The translations under genes were made by a program, and so were the position numbers. 64,000 bases of DNA from an uncultured Aurantimonas sp. (GTDB lineage Bacteria > Pseudomonadota > Alphaproteobacteria > Rhizobiales > Rhizobiaceae): NCBI GenBank assembly GCA_947488615.1, contig CANKZU010000001.1, positions 434,001 to 498,000 of the forward strand, in the 5' to 3' direction. The notes below the pieces were generated by a model. It was not told where the DNA came from, did no database searches, and saw only the letters and a program-made list of their open reading frames with translations. The number at the start of each line of letters is the position of its first letter. The stretch's first letter is position 1. This document shows, piece by piece, positions 1-8,851 of this stretch.

Positions 1-873
1 CTGCGTATTCCCTACGCCTGGGTGCAGGGTGAAACCCACCATGTGACCCTGCTGACATCGAGCGGAGTCACCTTCGATCACACCATCGATGTCGCCATCG
101 CAACGCCCGTCGCGACAACCGGCATGCTCGGCGCTTTCGGCCTCATCGGATTGTTCGTCGGCGTTGTTCCCGTCGCGCTCGGCATGCTGTTCTATCCCGC
201 GCTTCGTTCCGGCGGTACGCGGACGTTTCAGTTCGCCCTCGCACTGACGATCGGACTGCTGGCGTATCTGCTGATCGATACGCTCGAGGAAGCACTGGAA
301 CTGGCGGGCGAAGCCGCGCCCGGCTTCCACGGCGGCGTTCTGGTCTGGCTTGTCGCGGCGCTAACATTCGCGGTGCTGATGATGGTCGGCAGGCGGAAGG
401 GCGGGACGTTGGAAGGCGTTGGCCTTGCCACCGCGATCTCACTGGGGATCGGCTTGCACAATCTGGGTGAGGGATTGGCCATCGGGTCCGCCTTCGCAAC
501 AGGATCGGCGGCTCTCGGTTCGTTCCTGGTGCTGGGTTTCACCCTGCATAATCTGACCGAGGGCATCGGCATCGTGGCGCCGATGACGAAAAAGCGGCCG
601 AGCCTGTGGATTTTCGCCGCCCTGGCGGCCCTGGCCGGGTTGCCCGCCGTCGCCGGCGTCTGGATCGGCAGCTATGCCTTCTCGCCACATTGGGCGGCTC
701 TGGCCTTCGCCGTGGGCGCTGGCGCGATCCTCCAGGTCATCATCGAGGTCGGCGCGCTCTTGATCCGCCAGGCACGGACCGAGGGGCAGCCCTGGCTGTC
801 GGGCACCGCGCTGTCCGGCATCGGCGTCGGAGCGGTGGCGATGTACGCGACCGCGCTGCTCGTCCAGATCTGA
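1..873 (+). CDS. ZIP family metal transporter (5' end outside window)
   Basis: The reading frame is open from the first base, so the true start lies upstream; 290 residues are visible. After a short polar N-terminal stretch there are about seven to eight hydrophobic segments. Two ZIP metal-site signatures are present, HNLGEGLAIG and HNLTEGIGI, in consecutive transmembrane segments as expected for ZIP transporters of divalent metals (zinc, iron, manganese). The polar residues before the first membrane segment may be the end of a larger extracytoplasmic domain. The metal cannot be told from sequence. The gene stands alone, tail-to-tail with the tRNA on the other strand. Confidence 0.85.
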   Translation: MRIPYAWVQGETHHVTLLTSSGVTFDHTIDVAIATPVATTGMLGAFGLIGLFVGVVPVALGMLFYPALRSGGTRTFQFALALTIGLLAYLLIDTLEEALELAGEAAPGFHGGVLVWLVAALTFAVLMMVGRRKGGTLEGVGLATAISLGIGLHNLGEGLAIGSAFATGSAALGSFLVLGFTLHNLTEGIGIVAPMTKKRPSLWIFAALAALAGLPAVAGVWIGSYAFSPHWAALAFAVGAGAILQVIIEVGALLIRQARTEGQPWLSGTALSGIGVGAVAMYATALLVQI

Positions 874-1054
874 CGATACAGCCGCGACGGAGAATAGGAT
901 CCCCCTGATCGGGCGCGGTCCGCAAAAATACAACGATCGCGTGCCGCCAGCGGCGGCGCGTGATCCGCGACCAAGCAGCGGGGATGATGCGCCAGCGCCA
1001 AAGCACGATGGCGATCCATGCACTGACGATGACAAAGCAGATTTTTGCGTAAGC

Positions 1055-1129
1055 TGGAGCGGGCGATGGGGATCGAACCCACGACATCAAGCTTGGGAAG
1101 CTTGCGTTCTACCGCTGAACTACGCCCGC
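1055..1129 (-). tRNA. tRNA-Gly (anticodon CCC)
   Basis: On the minus strand a full cloverleaf can be folded. The acceptor stem GCGGGCG pairs with CGCCCGC, the D arm is GTTC/GAAC, the anticodon stem is CAAGC/GCTTG around the loop TTCCCAA (anticodon CCC), and the T arm has the loop TTCGATC. The 3' CCA is encoded, at 1055-1057. This reads glycine GGG codons. It sits alone between the ZIP gene and the KDPG aldolase gene. Confidence 0.96.
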
Positions 1130-1268
1130 GCTCCGGCCGGGACCATGACCGGCCGCCGGTTCCGCGTCAAGATGCTTGGGGGCCGTGATCAGCATCGCTG
1201 CGGAAAAGATCCGAACCGCGCCGCGAGGACATGGCCCTGGATGGGGAAATCCTGCGAGAGACCGTGGC

Positions 1269-1913
1269 TCAGCCACCGCCGCGAAGCGCCACGGCCTCCC
1301 GCGCAAGGCGGGTGATCTCCGCCCAGTCGCCGGCGGCGACCGCCGCCTTCGGCGCCACCCATGACCCGCCGACGCAAATGACGTTTGGCAGCGCGAGATA
1401 GTCCCGCACATTGTTCATGGACACACCACCGGTCGGGCAGAAACGCAAGGCGGGGAACACCGGAGCGATCGAGCGGAGGAAGGCGGCGCCGCCGATCTGT
1501 TCGGCCGGGAAGAATTTCAGCACCTCGTAGCCCTCTTCCAGCATAGCCATCAATTCGCTGGCCGTCGCCGAGCCGGGCAGCAGCGGCACATCGGAAGACC
1601 GGGCGGCGTCCAAAAGCTCGACCGTCGCCCCAGGGGAGACGATAAATTTCGCCCCGGCCTTGGCCGCGCGGTCGAATTGCTTCGGCTCGAGGATGGTGCC
1701 GGCGCCGCAGGCCGTTTCCGGAACTTCGCTGGTGATCGCCCGAATCGCGTCGAGGGCGGCCGGCGTGCGCAGCGTGACCTCGATCGCCTTCAGGCCGCCG
1801 GCGGCCAGGGCGCGCGCCAATTCGACGCCTTCAGCCGCGCTGTCCACCGCAACGACGGGAACGACCGGCTGGGCGGTCAGGATATGGAGCAGGTGCTTGG
1901 TTTTCTGAGCCAT
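1269..1913 (-). CDS. eda: KDPG/KHG aldolase (2-dehydro-3-deoxy-phosphogluconate aldolase)
   Basis: A 214-residue TIM-barrel aldolase of the normal family length. It cleaves 2-keto-3-deoxy-6-phosphogluconate to pyruvate and glyceraldehyde-3-phosphate, the last step of the Entner-Doudoroff pathway, in the cytoplasm. Visible hallmarks are EVTLRT (catalytic Glu), the Schiff-base lysine motif KFFPAE, and the phosphate-binding PTGGVS loop. The chosen ATG gives the usual N-terminus MAQKTKHLL; the frame is open a further 35 codons upstream but that stretch is not conserved-looking. No other Entner-Doudoroff gene is next to it, so it appears to be a lone copy transcribed toward the tRNA. Confidence 0.93.
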   Translation of the reverse strand: MAQKTKHLLHILTAQPVVPVVAVDSAAEGVELARALAAGGLKAIEVTLRTPAALDAIRAITSEVPETACGAGTILEPKQFDRAAKAGAKFIVSPGATVELLDAARSSDVPLLPGSATASELMAMLEEGYEVLKFFPAEQIGGAAFLRSIAPVFPALRFCPTGGVSMNNVRDYLALPNVICVGGSWVAPKAAVAAGDWAEITRLAREAVALRGGG

Positions 1914-2089
1914 GGGGTCCGACCGTTGCAAATGAGGAGCTTTGGGCTCTAACGCATTTTTCGGCGGTGGCAAAATGCCCGGGTCGCGAGATCCGGCCGA
2001 TACGGCCGAACGCGGCAATATTTCACTGGGAAAAGAACGCCCCGAATACGGACAAAACCGAAGGACCGTGCGGCGGCGGCGCTTGCTGC

Positions 2090-3268
2090 CTACCAGCCAC
2101 CGTTGAAGGTGCGGTAGAAGATGTGCTTGCCGATCTTGTCGACCTTTTCCATGGCGCGCGCCCAGCGCGGCCGAACGTAATTGGCGTGATAATGGGTCGC
2201 CGAGCCGACGGCGTTGATCCAGAGTTCGCCCTTGGTCACCTGTTCGGCGACGCGCGACACGCGCGCCCAGGCGCCGCTGTCGGCTATGCGATCACGCGCG
2301 CCATCGCAGGCGAAAGAGAACTGGCAGCGATTGCGCCAGCTCTTGTTCTGGTAGACGACGCCGCAGATCGTGTTCGGGAATGCCGGGTTGCGAACGCGGT
2401 TCAGGATAACCTGCCCCACCGCCGCCTGACCCAGCGTCGACTCGCCCCGCGCCTCGAAATAGAGGCCATTGGCAAGGCAATTCTGCTCCTTGTCGGAATA
2501 GGCGGCCACCGGCAAGGGCGTCGCGGCCCAGGCATGATCCTTCTCGCCGATCGGCGGAATGAACGCCTGCGGCGTATCCTTCAGGATTTTCTCGAACAGC
2601 GAGGAGGCGCGGCCAGCCTGCGGCCCAGAGGGCGCATAGCCGAGCGCGGCGGTCGCCGCATCGGAAGGCTTCAGGGAGGCCAGCATCAACATGTCGTTGG
2701 TCGCCCTCTCCTTGCCTGGCTTGATCGCCGGCGGACCCTTGAGCTGGAAATTCATGGCGACGGTCATCGCGTCCTTGGTGGACTGCGTCACCTTGAAGAA
2801 GGCGCTGCGGATGCGCTCCTGGCCGCCGGTGACCCGCGATCCGAGCAGCGACTGCCGCTCCAGGATCGAGCCGGCGGAGAAGCCGCGCGGCGGCAGTGCT
2901 GCGGCGGGCGTCAGGGAAATGACCCGGCTCCCCTTCTCGGCCCGCGCCACCCGGTTCTCGTCGGGCGTTTCGAGCGACTGCTGAACAGTGTCGATAGTGA
3001 AGAGGTCGCCATTGCCGGCCTGGACGCCGCTGCCCGCCGGCAGGCGGCTATTCTTGCCGGTATCGGCGAAGGCGATCTTGGCGGTTTCCACCGAGCCCGC
3101 TGGCGATGGAACAAAATACGACTGCCAGCGGTTTGCCTCTTTGGAACCACCAAGCAGGCTGGTCATATCCTGATAGGCGAGTTGGCCGGTAAACGCGGTG
3201 AGAGTCGCGAAGCTGCCCACTGCGACGGCTACCACGCGTGCAGCGCGTTTCGACGAACGACGTTGCAT
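2090..3268 (-). CDS. SleB-type cell wall hydrolase (Hydrolase_2)
   Basis: A 392-residue secreted or membrane-anchored protein. Residues 1 to about 35 are a positively charged then hydrophobic segment (signal peptide or anchor). The middle about 200 residues are low-complexity and not recognised. The C-terminal about 130 residues match the cell wall hydrolase SleB family: LANGLYFEARGE with the catalytic Glu, then QAAVGQVILNRV, a CQFSFACDG stretch and ATHYHANYVRPRWA. It should cleave peptidoglycan in the periplasm. The chosen ATG has GGGGG about six bases upstream; an in-frame ATG at 3301 also has a purine-rich stretch ahead of it and remains possible. Confidence 0.85.
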   Translation of the reverse strand: MQRRSSKRAARVVAVAVGSFATLTAFTGQLAYQDMTSLLGGSKEANRWQSYFVPSPAGSVETAKIAFADTGKNSRLPAGSGVQAGNGDLFTIDTVQQSLETPDENRVARAEKGSRVISLTPAAALPPRGFSAGSILERQSLLGSRVTGGQERIRSAFFKVTQSTKDAMTVAMNFQLKGPPAIKPGKERATNDMLMLASLKPSDAATAALGYAPSGPQAGRASSLFEKILKDTPQAFIPPIGEKDHAWAATPLPVAAYSDKEQNCLANGLYFEARGESTLGQAAVGQVILNRVRNPAFPNTICGVVYQNKSWRNRCQFSFACDGARDRIADSGAWARVSRVAEQVTKGELWINAVGSATHYHANYVRPRWARAMEKVDKIGKHIFYRTFNGGW

Positions 3269-3388
3269 GCATCCCCCTGCTACCAAACCAACAGCCGTCA
3301 TTACGTCCCCAACGTCGTCATTATTCGATGGACATCCACCGAATTTCCCCCATTAACCTTGTCTCTTGGTTAACAGATGATGGTGATT

Positions 3389-4807
3389 TCATGACCGCCG
3401 CTTCGCTTTTGCGGCGTAAGGGTTGTCCGGTTTGCGCAATCCGAGACGGATTGGCACGCCGAGAAGCCCGAAGCTGTCGCGTAACCCATTGATAAGATAG
3501 CGCGTGTAAGCGGTGCCAAGCGCTTCGGGACGAGTTGTGGACAACATGAAGGTCGGTGGCCGCGACTTGACTTGAGTCATATATTTAATTGTCACCCGCC
3601 GACCCGCGACCGCCGGAGGGGGATGGTGACCGACCATCCGGTCGAGCCACTGATTCAGTTTCGCTGTCGACACGCGGCGGTTCCAGATTTCATGTGTCTC
3701 GGCGATCGCGCTCATCAGCCGGTCGATCCCTTCGCCGGTTTCGCCCGCCACGGTCACCGCCCGGATGCCGCGCGCCTGCGGCAGGAGACGGCCGGTCTTC
3801 TCGCGCAGATCGGCGAGCACGGCCTGCCGATCCTCCACGAGATCCCATTTGTTGAAGGCGATGACCGGCGCCCGGCCCTCGCGTACAACGAGGTCGACGA
3901 TCGACAGATCCTGGCGCTCGAAGGGGATGGTCACGTCGAGCACCACCACCACGACTTCGGCGAATTTGATCGCGCGGAGCGCATCGGCGACGGAGAGCTT
4001 TTCGAGTTTTTCCTGGATTCGCGCCTTGCGCCGAAGGCCGGCCGTATCGAACAGTTTGATCTTGCGCCCGCGCCATTCCCACTCGACCGAGATGGAATCG
4101 CGCGTGATGCCGGCCTCGGGGCCGGTCAGCATGCGATCTTCGCCGATAAAACGGTTGATCAGCGTCGACTTGCCGGCATTCGGCCGTCCGACGATGGCGA
4201 TTCGGAGCGGCTTGGTCGCGTCATAGGCCGGCTCTTCCACGTCATCCGTGAAGGCCGCTTCGCTCTCAACGTCTCCGCTATCGTCCTCCTCCTCGTCGGC
4301 ATAGTCCAGGACCGCGTCGCCCAATGCCTCGACGATGGCGTCGCGAAGCTCCGCCATTCCGACGCCGTGCTCGGCCGAAATGCCGATCGGCTCGCCCAGC
4401 CCGAGCGCATAGGCGTCGATGAGGCCCGACTCGGCGCCCTTCGCCTCGGCCTTGTTGGCAACGAGAACGACCTTTGCGGCGGTCCGCCGCATCAGATCGG
4501 CGAAGGCGAGATCCTGCGGATTGAGACCGGCTTTGGCGTCGATCATAAACAGCGACAGATCCGCCGCCGTGATCGCCGCTTCCGTCTGGGCGCGCATCCG
4601 CCCCTCCAGTGTCTCCGCCCCGGCTTCCTCCAGACCCGCCGTATCGACGATCTCGAACTCGAGATCCATCAGCGACGCCTCACCCGAGCGCCGGTCGCGG
4701 GTGACGCCCGGCCGGTCGTCAACGAGCGCCAGCCGCTTGCCGACGAGGCGGTTGAACAGGGTCGATTTGCCGACATTCGGCCGGCCGATGATGGCGATGG
4801 TGACCAT
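3389..4807 (-). CDS. der: Ribosome assembly GTPase Der (EngA)
   Basis: A 472-residue tandem GTPase, the usual Der architecture. The first G domain starts at residue 4 with GRPNVGKST and DTAGLEE. After an acidic linker rich in Asp and Glu (about 165-195) the second has [16 protein letters not shown] and NKWD. The C-terminal KH-like domain ends with the conserved [24 protein letters not shown] stretch region. Der is needed for maturation of the 50S ribosomal subunit. The upstream gene on the same strand encodes a TPR membrane protein, spaced 63 bases away, an arrangement often seen in proteobacteria. Annotation is secure. Confidence 0.97.
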   Translation of the reverse strand: MVTIAIIGRPNVGKSTLFNRLVGKRLALVDDRPGVTRDRRSGEASLMDLEFEIVDTAGLEEAGAETLEGRMRAQTEAAITAADLSLFMIDAKAGLNPQDLAFADLMRRTAAKVVLVANKAEAKGAESGLIDAYALGLGEPIGISAEHGVGMAELRDAIVEALGDAVLDYADEEEDDSGDVESEAAFTDDVEEPAYDATKPLRIAIVGRPNAGKSTLINRFIGEDRMLTGPEAGITRDSISVEWEWRGRKIKLFDTAGLRRKARIQEKLEKLSVADALRAIKFAEVVVVVLDVTIPFERQDLSIVDLVVREGRAPVIAFNKWDLVEDRQAVLADLREKTGRLLPQARGIRAVTVAGETGEGIDRLMSAIAETHEIWNRRVSTAKLNQWLDRMVGHHPPPAVAGRRVTIKYMTQVKSRPPTFMLSTTRPEALGTAYTRYLINGLRDSFGLLGVPIRLGLRKPDNPYAAKAKRRS

Positions 4808-4870
4808 GAAGGTCTCCGCGCTCCTCCGGAGCGATGGGGCACCAGGCGGTTCGCCGGATGCCGATTGGGA

Positions 4871-5719
4871 TTAGTTCGCGCCGGCTGCTGGCGCCGGCTC
4901 GAGCGCATCGGCGGGCGTCGCGTCGGCGGAAGCCGGCTGGCCGGTGCCGCTGTCTGTCACACCGGGATCGGTGGCCGGTTGGTTTGCCGGCGCCGCGTCC
5001 GCAGCCTCTCCGCTCGGAGGCTCGATGTCCGCGGGCTCGGCCGGTGCGGAGGCCGCCGCCATCGGGTCGCTGGCGGCGATCACCTCGATCATCATGCGCG
5101 CTCGCCCGGAAATGCCGCTCGGCGCCCCGGCATCGTCGAGGAGTTGCTGGAAGAGCTGGCGCGCGGTGTCCCAATCCCCGGCCTTCCAAGCCGCCAGCGC
5201 GATCGCCTCGCGCGCCGGAAAGCGCAGCGCTTCGCTGTCGCCGGTCAGGCGTTCGACGCGGTTGCGGACGTCGTCGAGCGTGCCGTTGTCGACGAGAATG
5301 TAGGCCGCCCGGACGGCGGCCATATCGCGGATCGGCTGCGGCACGTCGGAATCACCTGCCACACTATCGAAGGCGGCGACGGCGTCATCGGATTTGTCCT
5401 GTTCATGAAGGACGCCGCCGATGCTCATGCGGGCGAGATCTGGATAGGCCCCGTAGCCGTCAGCCGCGATCGCTTCCAGGGCCGCCACGGCGTCGTCCCG
5501 CTTGCCCTCCCGGGCCAGATCCAGCGCGGCCAGGTAATTGTCGCCGGATTCATTGGCCTGCGCGATCCGGTAACGATCCCAGCCGACGACGCCAGCCGTA
5601 ATGGCCACAGCGAGGACGACGGCGGCGAAGATCCACGCACCGAACTTCGTCCAGACGGCCTTGACCTTATCCTGGCGAAGCTCGTCGCTGACCTCACGAA
5701 AGAAACTGTCGTCGCTCAT
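4871..5719 (-). CDS. TPR-containing inner-membrane protein (YfgM-like, TPR_21)
   Basis: A 282-residue protein with a short cytoplasmic N-terminus (MSDDSFFREVSDELRQDK), one transmembrane segment at about residues 28-48, and an extracytoplasmic tetratricopeptide-like region at about 60-215. The C-terminal 60 residues are rich in Ala, Pro and acidic residues. The layout matches the TPR_21/YfgM family, an ancillary SecYEG subunit linked to periplasmic chaperones in E. coli. Its position just upstream of der is also typical. The BamB gene that often separates YfgM and Der in enterobacteria is not here. Role is inferred from family and context. Confidence 0.8.
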   Translation of the reverse strand: MSDDSFFREVSDELRQDKVKAVWTKFGAWIFAAVVLAVAITAGVVGWDRYRIAQANESGDNYLAALDLAREGKRDDAVAALEAIAADGYGAYPDLARMSIGGVLHEQDKSDDAVAAFDSVAGDSDVPQPIRDMAAVRAAYILVDNGTLDDVRNRVERLTGDSEALRFPAREAIALAAWKAGDWDTARQLFQQLLDDAGAPSGISGRARMMIEVIAASDPMAAASAPAEPADIEPPSGEAADAAPANQPATDPGVTDSGTGQPASADATPADALEPAPAAGAN

Positions 5720-5733
5720 TCACCCACTCTTCG

Positions 5734-5806
5734 AAAAATCGTCGCGGCACACCATCCGCCGCAGCCGACGCACACAACAGACATGGCGTCTTCTAACGAT
5801 TTTTCG
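5734..5806. repeat. 11-bp inverted repeat with a 51-bp spacer
   Basis: CGAAAAATCGT at 5734-5744 is repeated as its exact reverse complement ACGATTTTTCG at 5796-5806. It lies in the 117-bp gap between the end of nnrU and the start of the TPR gene. The spacer is long for a terminator; it may be a pair of binding sites or an extended stem. No function is assigned. Confidence 0.45.
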
Positions 5807-5836
5807 CGTCTGTGAAAGGGCAGGTGCTTGCCGATC

Positions 5837-6418
5837 CTATCCAAGCAGCGGTACGCCGATGAGCCAGCCATGCAGTCCGAACAAAAAGGCGCCGGACAGG
5901 ACGAGGCCAGCGAGCACTGCGATCATGTCGCCGCGAAGACTTTTGGCGGCGACCGCTTGCGCGGCGCCGGTCGCGGTTCGCCGAAGCGCGTTGGCGTAGT
6001 CGACGAGCGCCCATATCAAGAAAGCCCCGAACAGCACGAGGTCCGCACTGGTGCCGTTGACGAGGAGATGCGCCAAGGCCCAAAGCGCAACGCCGAGCAC
6101 CATCGGATGACGAACCGCTGCCTTGATGTGACCGGCCGGCGCGTAAGCGGTGGCGACGAGGACGAACGCCACCGGCACGAGAAGGAATGCCAGATGGCGG
6201 AGGCCGATCGGCGGCGACCAGAGCAAGTTGGCGTCCGCCCTCGCCTGCCCATAGCCGAAGATGATCAACAGCAGCCCGACGATGGACAGGGCGGAATAAG
6301 TCATCTTGAAGCGGCTTTCACCGAGACGCGCGATCATCTGGCCTCGCCCTTCTTCGGCGAAGATCTGCAGAGAGTGGGTACCCAGGAAGATGATCAGTCC
6401 CAGCAGCAGTGTCATCAT
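5837..6418 (-). CDS. nnrU: NnrU family integral membrane protein
   Basis: A 193-residue protein with about five to six transmembrane segments. The N-terminal GTHSLQIFAEEGR, the central LRHLAFLLVPVAFVL and the RHPMVLGVALWALAHLLVNG segment are characteristic of the NnrU family (PF07298), named for a gene linked to nitric oxide metabolism in Rhodobacter and related to the NnrU/isoprenoid carotenoid isomerase Z-ISO. No nitrite or nitric oxide reductase gene is in this window, so a denitrification role is not supported by context. Two adjacent ATG codons open the frame; the first is used here. Confidence 0.85.
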   Translation of the reverse strand: MMTLLLGLIIFLGTHSLQIFAEEGRGQMIARLGESRFKMTYSALSIVGLLLIIFGYGQARADANLLWSPPIGLRHLAFLLVPVAFVLVATAYAPAGHIKAAVRHPMVLGVALWALAHLLVNGTSADLVLFGAFLIWALVDYANALRRTATGAAQAVAAKSLRGDMIAVLAGLVLSGAFLFGLHGWLIGVPLLG

Positions 6419-6653
6419 GGCTTCGCCCCTTTGATTCGCACGCGCATGACATCTGCCGACGTCGCAGACGTCAGCGAAGCGAAGACTACCTCAAAGATGC
6501 AGTGAACGCGCCTCCCTCCATGACGAAACGGGTCTGCCGCAGTGCAATAGATGGGACAACCTGACGTTACAACCCGAATCGACATTCCCACGACACCGGC
6601 TTAAATCGAACCGATCGGGCCGCGAACGCATCTCGGGACAGGATTCAAACGCC

Positions 6654-7070
6654 ATGTTGGAAGCGACCACCGATGCGATTGGCGCACTTGCGATCTACGC
6701 GGGCCTCAACACGCTGATTCTCATCTGGCTGGCGTTCCAGACCGGACGCGTGCGCCAAAGCGAGAAGGTCTTGATGGGAGACGGCGGCAACCCGCGTATG
6801 ATCCGGATTATGCGCGGCCACGCGAACGCCATGGAATTCATCCCCGTGACGCTCATCACGCTGCTTGCCGTTGCCCTTCTGGGCGGGCCGGCCTGGGCGA
6901 TCCACGGGTTCGACCTGTTTCTGACCGTCGGCCGTTTCCTGCACGCGTTGCATTTTACCGCCGCGGATGCGCCCGGCTGGCAACGCTCGGCGGGCACCGG
7001 CCTGTCGATGCTGGCGATGCTCGGCGCCGCGCTTTGGGCCATAGTCGCCGGGCTTTCCACGATCACCTGA
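6654..7070 (+). CDS. MAPEG family membrane protein
   Basis: A 138-residue protein with four predicted transmembrane segments. The sequence RIMRGHANAMEF matches the MAPEG signature (Arg-x-x-Arg-x-His-x-Asn-x-x-Glu), which in eukaryotic members contributes to glutathione binding; RFLHALHFT follows in the third segment region. Bacterial MAPEG proteins are often called glutathione S-transferase-like, but the substrate is unknown. It is transcribed alone, divergent from nnrU, with 235 bp between the starts in which no clear signal was found. Confidence 0.85.
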   Translation: MLEATTDAIGALAIYAGLNTLILIWLAFQTGRVRQSEKVLMGDGGNPRMIRIMRGHANAMEFIPVTLITLLAVALLGGPAWAIHGFDLFLTVGRFLHALHFTAADAPGWQRSAGTGLSMLAMLGAALWAIVAGLSTIT

Positions 7071-7119
7071 CAAAATGTCGACGGTGGCAGCCCGGCCTAT
7101 TGATGGAGCGGGTGGACAG

Positions 7120-8121
7120 TTAGAGCGCGGCCTTGACCCTCTCGGCGACCTCGGGCGAGACCCACTTGGTCCAGACATCCTCCTCGGTGTCGAGGAAGTA
7201 GAACGCAGTGTCCTCTCCCGTCGCCTGGTTCTCATCCTTCCAGGCCAGCAGCCTGTTGACGGTCTCATTGCCCCAGGCACGCTGCTCGAGATAGGCGGCC
7301 GCTTCCGGCGACTCCTCGGCAAGCTTCGGCGTCATCAGCGTATAGACATCGGCTTCCGTCCAGGCGTTCAGCTTGGGGTCTTCGCAATTTGCCTGGGTCG
7401 TGCAGTTCAACCACTCGGCATCGTCGTAGGGAACGTCCCATTCGAGCTTCTTCATCGGATACCGCGCGATGATGGCGGTCGGGGACCAATAATAGCCGAG
7501 CCAGCCCTGCTTGGCCTCGAAGGCATTGGCGATGGAGCCGTCGAGCCCGGCCGCCGATCCGGTCGGTACGAGTTCGAACCCCTTCTCCTCGGCATCATAG
7601 GCCTTGAAGAAGTTGTGGAGGACGATCTGGCAGCCCCAGCCCGCCGGACAGTCATAGAATGCGCCCTTGTCCGACGATTGCGGCGAGGGGAATAGCTCGG
7701 GGCGCTTCAACGCATCCGAGACAGTGACGATGTCCGGATTCGCATCGGCGAGATATTGCGGAATCCAGAATCCTTCTTCCGACCCATCCTTGAGCACCTT
7801 GGCGCCGTAGGCGATCCGGCCTTCCTCCAGTGCCGTCTCGATCTGCTCCTTGAACTGCTTGACGTAGATCTCCGGGGCGACGTCCGGCTCGCCCTTCTCA
7901 GTCATCGAGGTGAACGTGGGCATGGTGTCGCCGGGCACGAGTTGCGCGTCGCAGCCGAAGCCGTTTTCGAGGATGAACTGGTCGATCGCGGCCATCACCT
8001 CGGCCGAGGCCCAGTTCATCGAGGCGATCTGGATGGTGCCGCAGTCCTCTTGGGCCTGACCGACGGAGGGTATCGCGACGAGCCCGGCAAGGGCGACGGT
8101 GACGGCGAAAACGGATTTCAT
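7120..8121 (-). CDS. Glycine betaine/proline-type ABC substrate-binding protein (OpuAC), orphan
   Basis: A 333-residue periplasmic binding protein. A Sec signal peptide (MKSVFAVTVALAGLVAIPSVGQAQ) precedes the mature protein, which starts near EDCGTIQIASMNWASAEV. The rest matches the OpuAC domain of compatible-solute transporters, with WLGYYWSPTAIIARYPMKKLEW typical of the second lobe. The ATG at 8121 is chosen because it gives a clean signal peptide; an upstream ATG at 8145 would add eight residues. No permease or ATPase gene is next to it, so it must work with a transporter encoded elsewhere. Betaine, choline or proline are the likely ligands; this is not resolvable here. Confidence 0.85.
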   Translation of the reverse strand: MKSVFAVTVALAGLVAIPSVGQAQEDCGTIQIASMNWASAEVMAAIDQFILENGFGCDAQLVPGDTMPTFTSMTEKGEPDVAPEIYVKQFKEQIETALEEGRIAYGAKVLKDGSEEGFWIPQYLADANPDIVTVSDALKRPELFPSPQSSDKGAFYDCPAGWGCQIVLHNFFKAYDAEEKGFELVPTGSAAGLDGSIANAFEAKQGWLGYYWSPTAIIARYPMKKLEWDVPYDDAEWLNCTTQANCEDPKLNAWTEADVYTLMTPKLAEESPEAAAYLEQRAWGNETVNRLLAWKDENQATGEDTAFYFLDTEEDVWTKWVSPEVAERVKAAL

Positions 8122-8255
8122 GGGGAAGGCTCCAAGGCACAGCATCGGGGGGAACTTGGTTTTGGGGCTTTGACATAGGCGCCGTTCCCGCCGCGAACAG
8201 GATCGCCGGCTCTCACGGATTCGTGGCTTGCTTTCGTCTTTGGCGGCCGGTGCGC

Positions 8256-8275
8256 TAGTCTGCGCTCGGACAATG
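8256..8275. repeat. First copy of TAGTCTG-N3-TCGGACAATG element
   Basis: TAGTCTG then three bases then TCGGACAATG, in the gap between the betaine-type binding protein (minus) and the I78 inhibitor gene (plus). A near-identical element with a four-base spacer lies at 8757-8777, ahead of the GntR regulator gene. In this copy the GACAAT half of the palindrome is kept but the ATTGTC half is not, so it is at best a half operator. The shared TAGTCT resembles a -10 box. Confidence 0.45.
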
Positions 8276-8351
8276 CCGATGCACCTCGACCCAGGTGGTG
8301 ATTCCGCAAGGGTTGAATGCCGGCATCACGGCGGATCATGAAGGAAGCGGC

Positions 8352-8702
8352 ATGCAACGAACCCTCTTAACGGCGATCCTTTCGGGGGCGACGATCATCA
8401 CGGCGGGCTGCGCCGCGAGCAACCGCGCCAACCCGGTGCCGCCGCCGCAAAGCTTACCCATGCCGGTGGGCGGGCCGAGCATGCCCGCGCCTGAGCTGGA
8501 AGCCTGCAACGCCAACGCCGCGCGCGTCGTCCTCGGCCGGATCGCCAATGTCGAAGCCACCGAGGCGGCGAAAGCGGCCTCCGGCGTTGAGGACGTGCGA
8601 GTGCTTTATCCCAATCAGCCGATCACCCAGGAATTCGTCGAGACCCGGCTGAACCTCGAAACCGACGGTGAGAACAGGATCGTCAGGGTTCGCTGCGGAT
8701 AA
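8352..8702 (+). CDS. Lipoprotein of the I78 peptidase inhibitor family
   Basis: A 116-residue predicted lipoprotein. The signal sequence MQRTLLTAILSGATIITAGC ends in a lipobox-like TAGC, so Cys20 is probably lipid-modified. After a Pro-rich linker, residues 50-116 match the potato-inhibitor-like I78 family (PF11720): ACNANAARVVLGR at the start, VLYPNQPITQEFVETRLNL in the middle and the closing RIVRVRCG, whose Cys probably pairs with the first Cys. Members inhibit serine proteases. The start chosen is the ATG that directly begins the signal peptide. The gene is a single unit between an orphan binding protein and the GntR regulator. Confidence 0.82.
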   Translation: MQRTLLTAILSGATIITAGCAASNRANPVPPPQSLPMPVGGPSMPAPELEACNANAARVVLGRIANVEATEAAKAASGVEDVRVLYPNQPITQEFVETRLNLETDGENRIVRVRCG

Positions 8703-8756
8703 GGCCGACGGCGGACGAACCATATTCCTCGGTTGACGCTTCCATAATCCTCGGCT

Positions 8757-8777
8757 TAGTCTGATTGTCGGACAATG
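8757..8777. repeat. Second copy of TAGTCTG-N4-TCGGACAATG element
   Basis: Same sequence as the element at 8256-8275 except for the spacer. This copy contains the perfect palindrome called separately at 8764-8776. A TTGACG at 8733-8738 lies 18 bases upstream of TAGTCT, a plausible -35/-10 pair for the regulator gene. Confidence 0.45.
8764..8776. promoter_or_regulatory. Palindromic operator candidate for the GntR regulator
   Basis: ATTGTC-G-GACAAT is a perfect 6-1-6 inverted repeat, the size and symmetry typical of FCD-type GntR operators. It lies 75 bp upstream of the chosen regulator start and just after a possible promoter, which fits autoregulation. Binding is inferred. Confidence 0.55.
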
Positions 8778-8851
8778 AGAAACGTCGACGGCCGGAAGAG
8801 CCGCGGCACTCGTGGGAGGAGGCCCGGCCTTTGTCGGGACGTGTGTTGCCA

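Noticed and set aside
943..957. A GCCGCC-AGC-GGCGGC hairpin as terminator of the ZIP gene or the tRNA.
   Set aside because: It is 70 to 100 bases from both gene ends and has no adjacent T-run on the plus strand; such short GC stems are frequent in this DNA.
1055..1129. The tRNA-Gly gene as an integration site for a mobile element.
   Set aside because: No integrase, no direct repeat of its 3' end and ordinary chromosomal genes on both sides were found.
3572..5815. A 747-codon open frame on the plus strand opposite der and the TPR gene.
   Set aside because: It is the antisense shadow of two secure genes in GC-rich DNA; it spans their boundary, has low-complexity Arg/Gly-rich composition and no recognisable domain.
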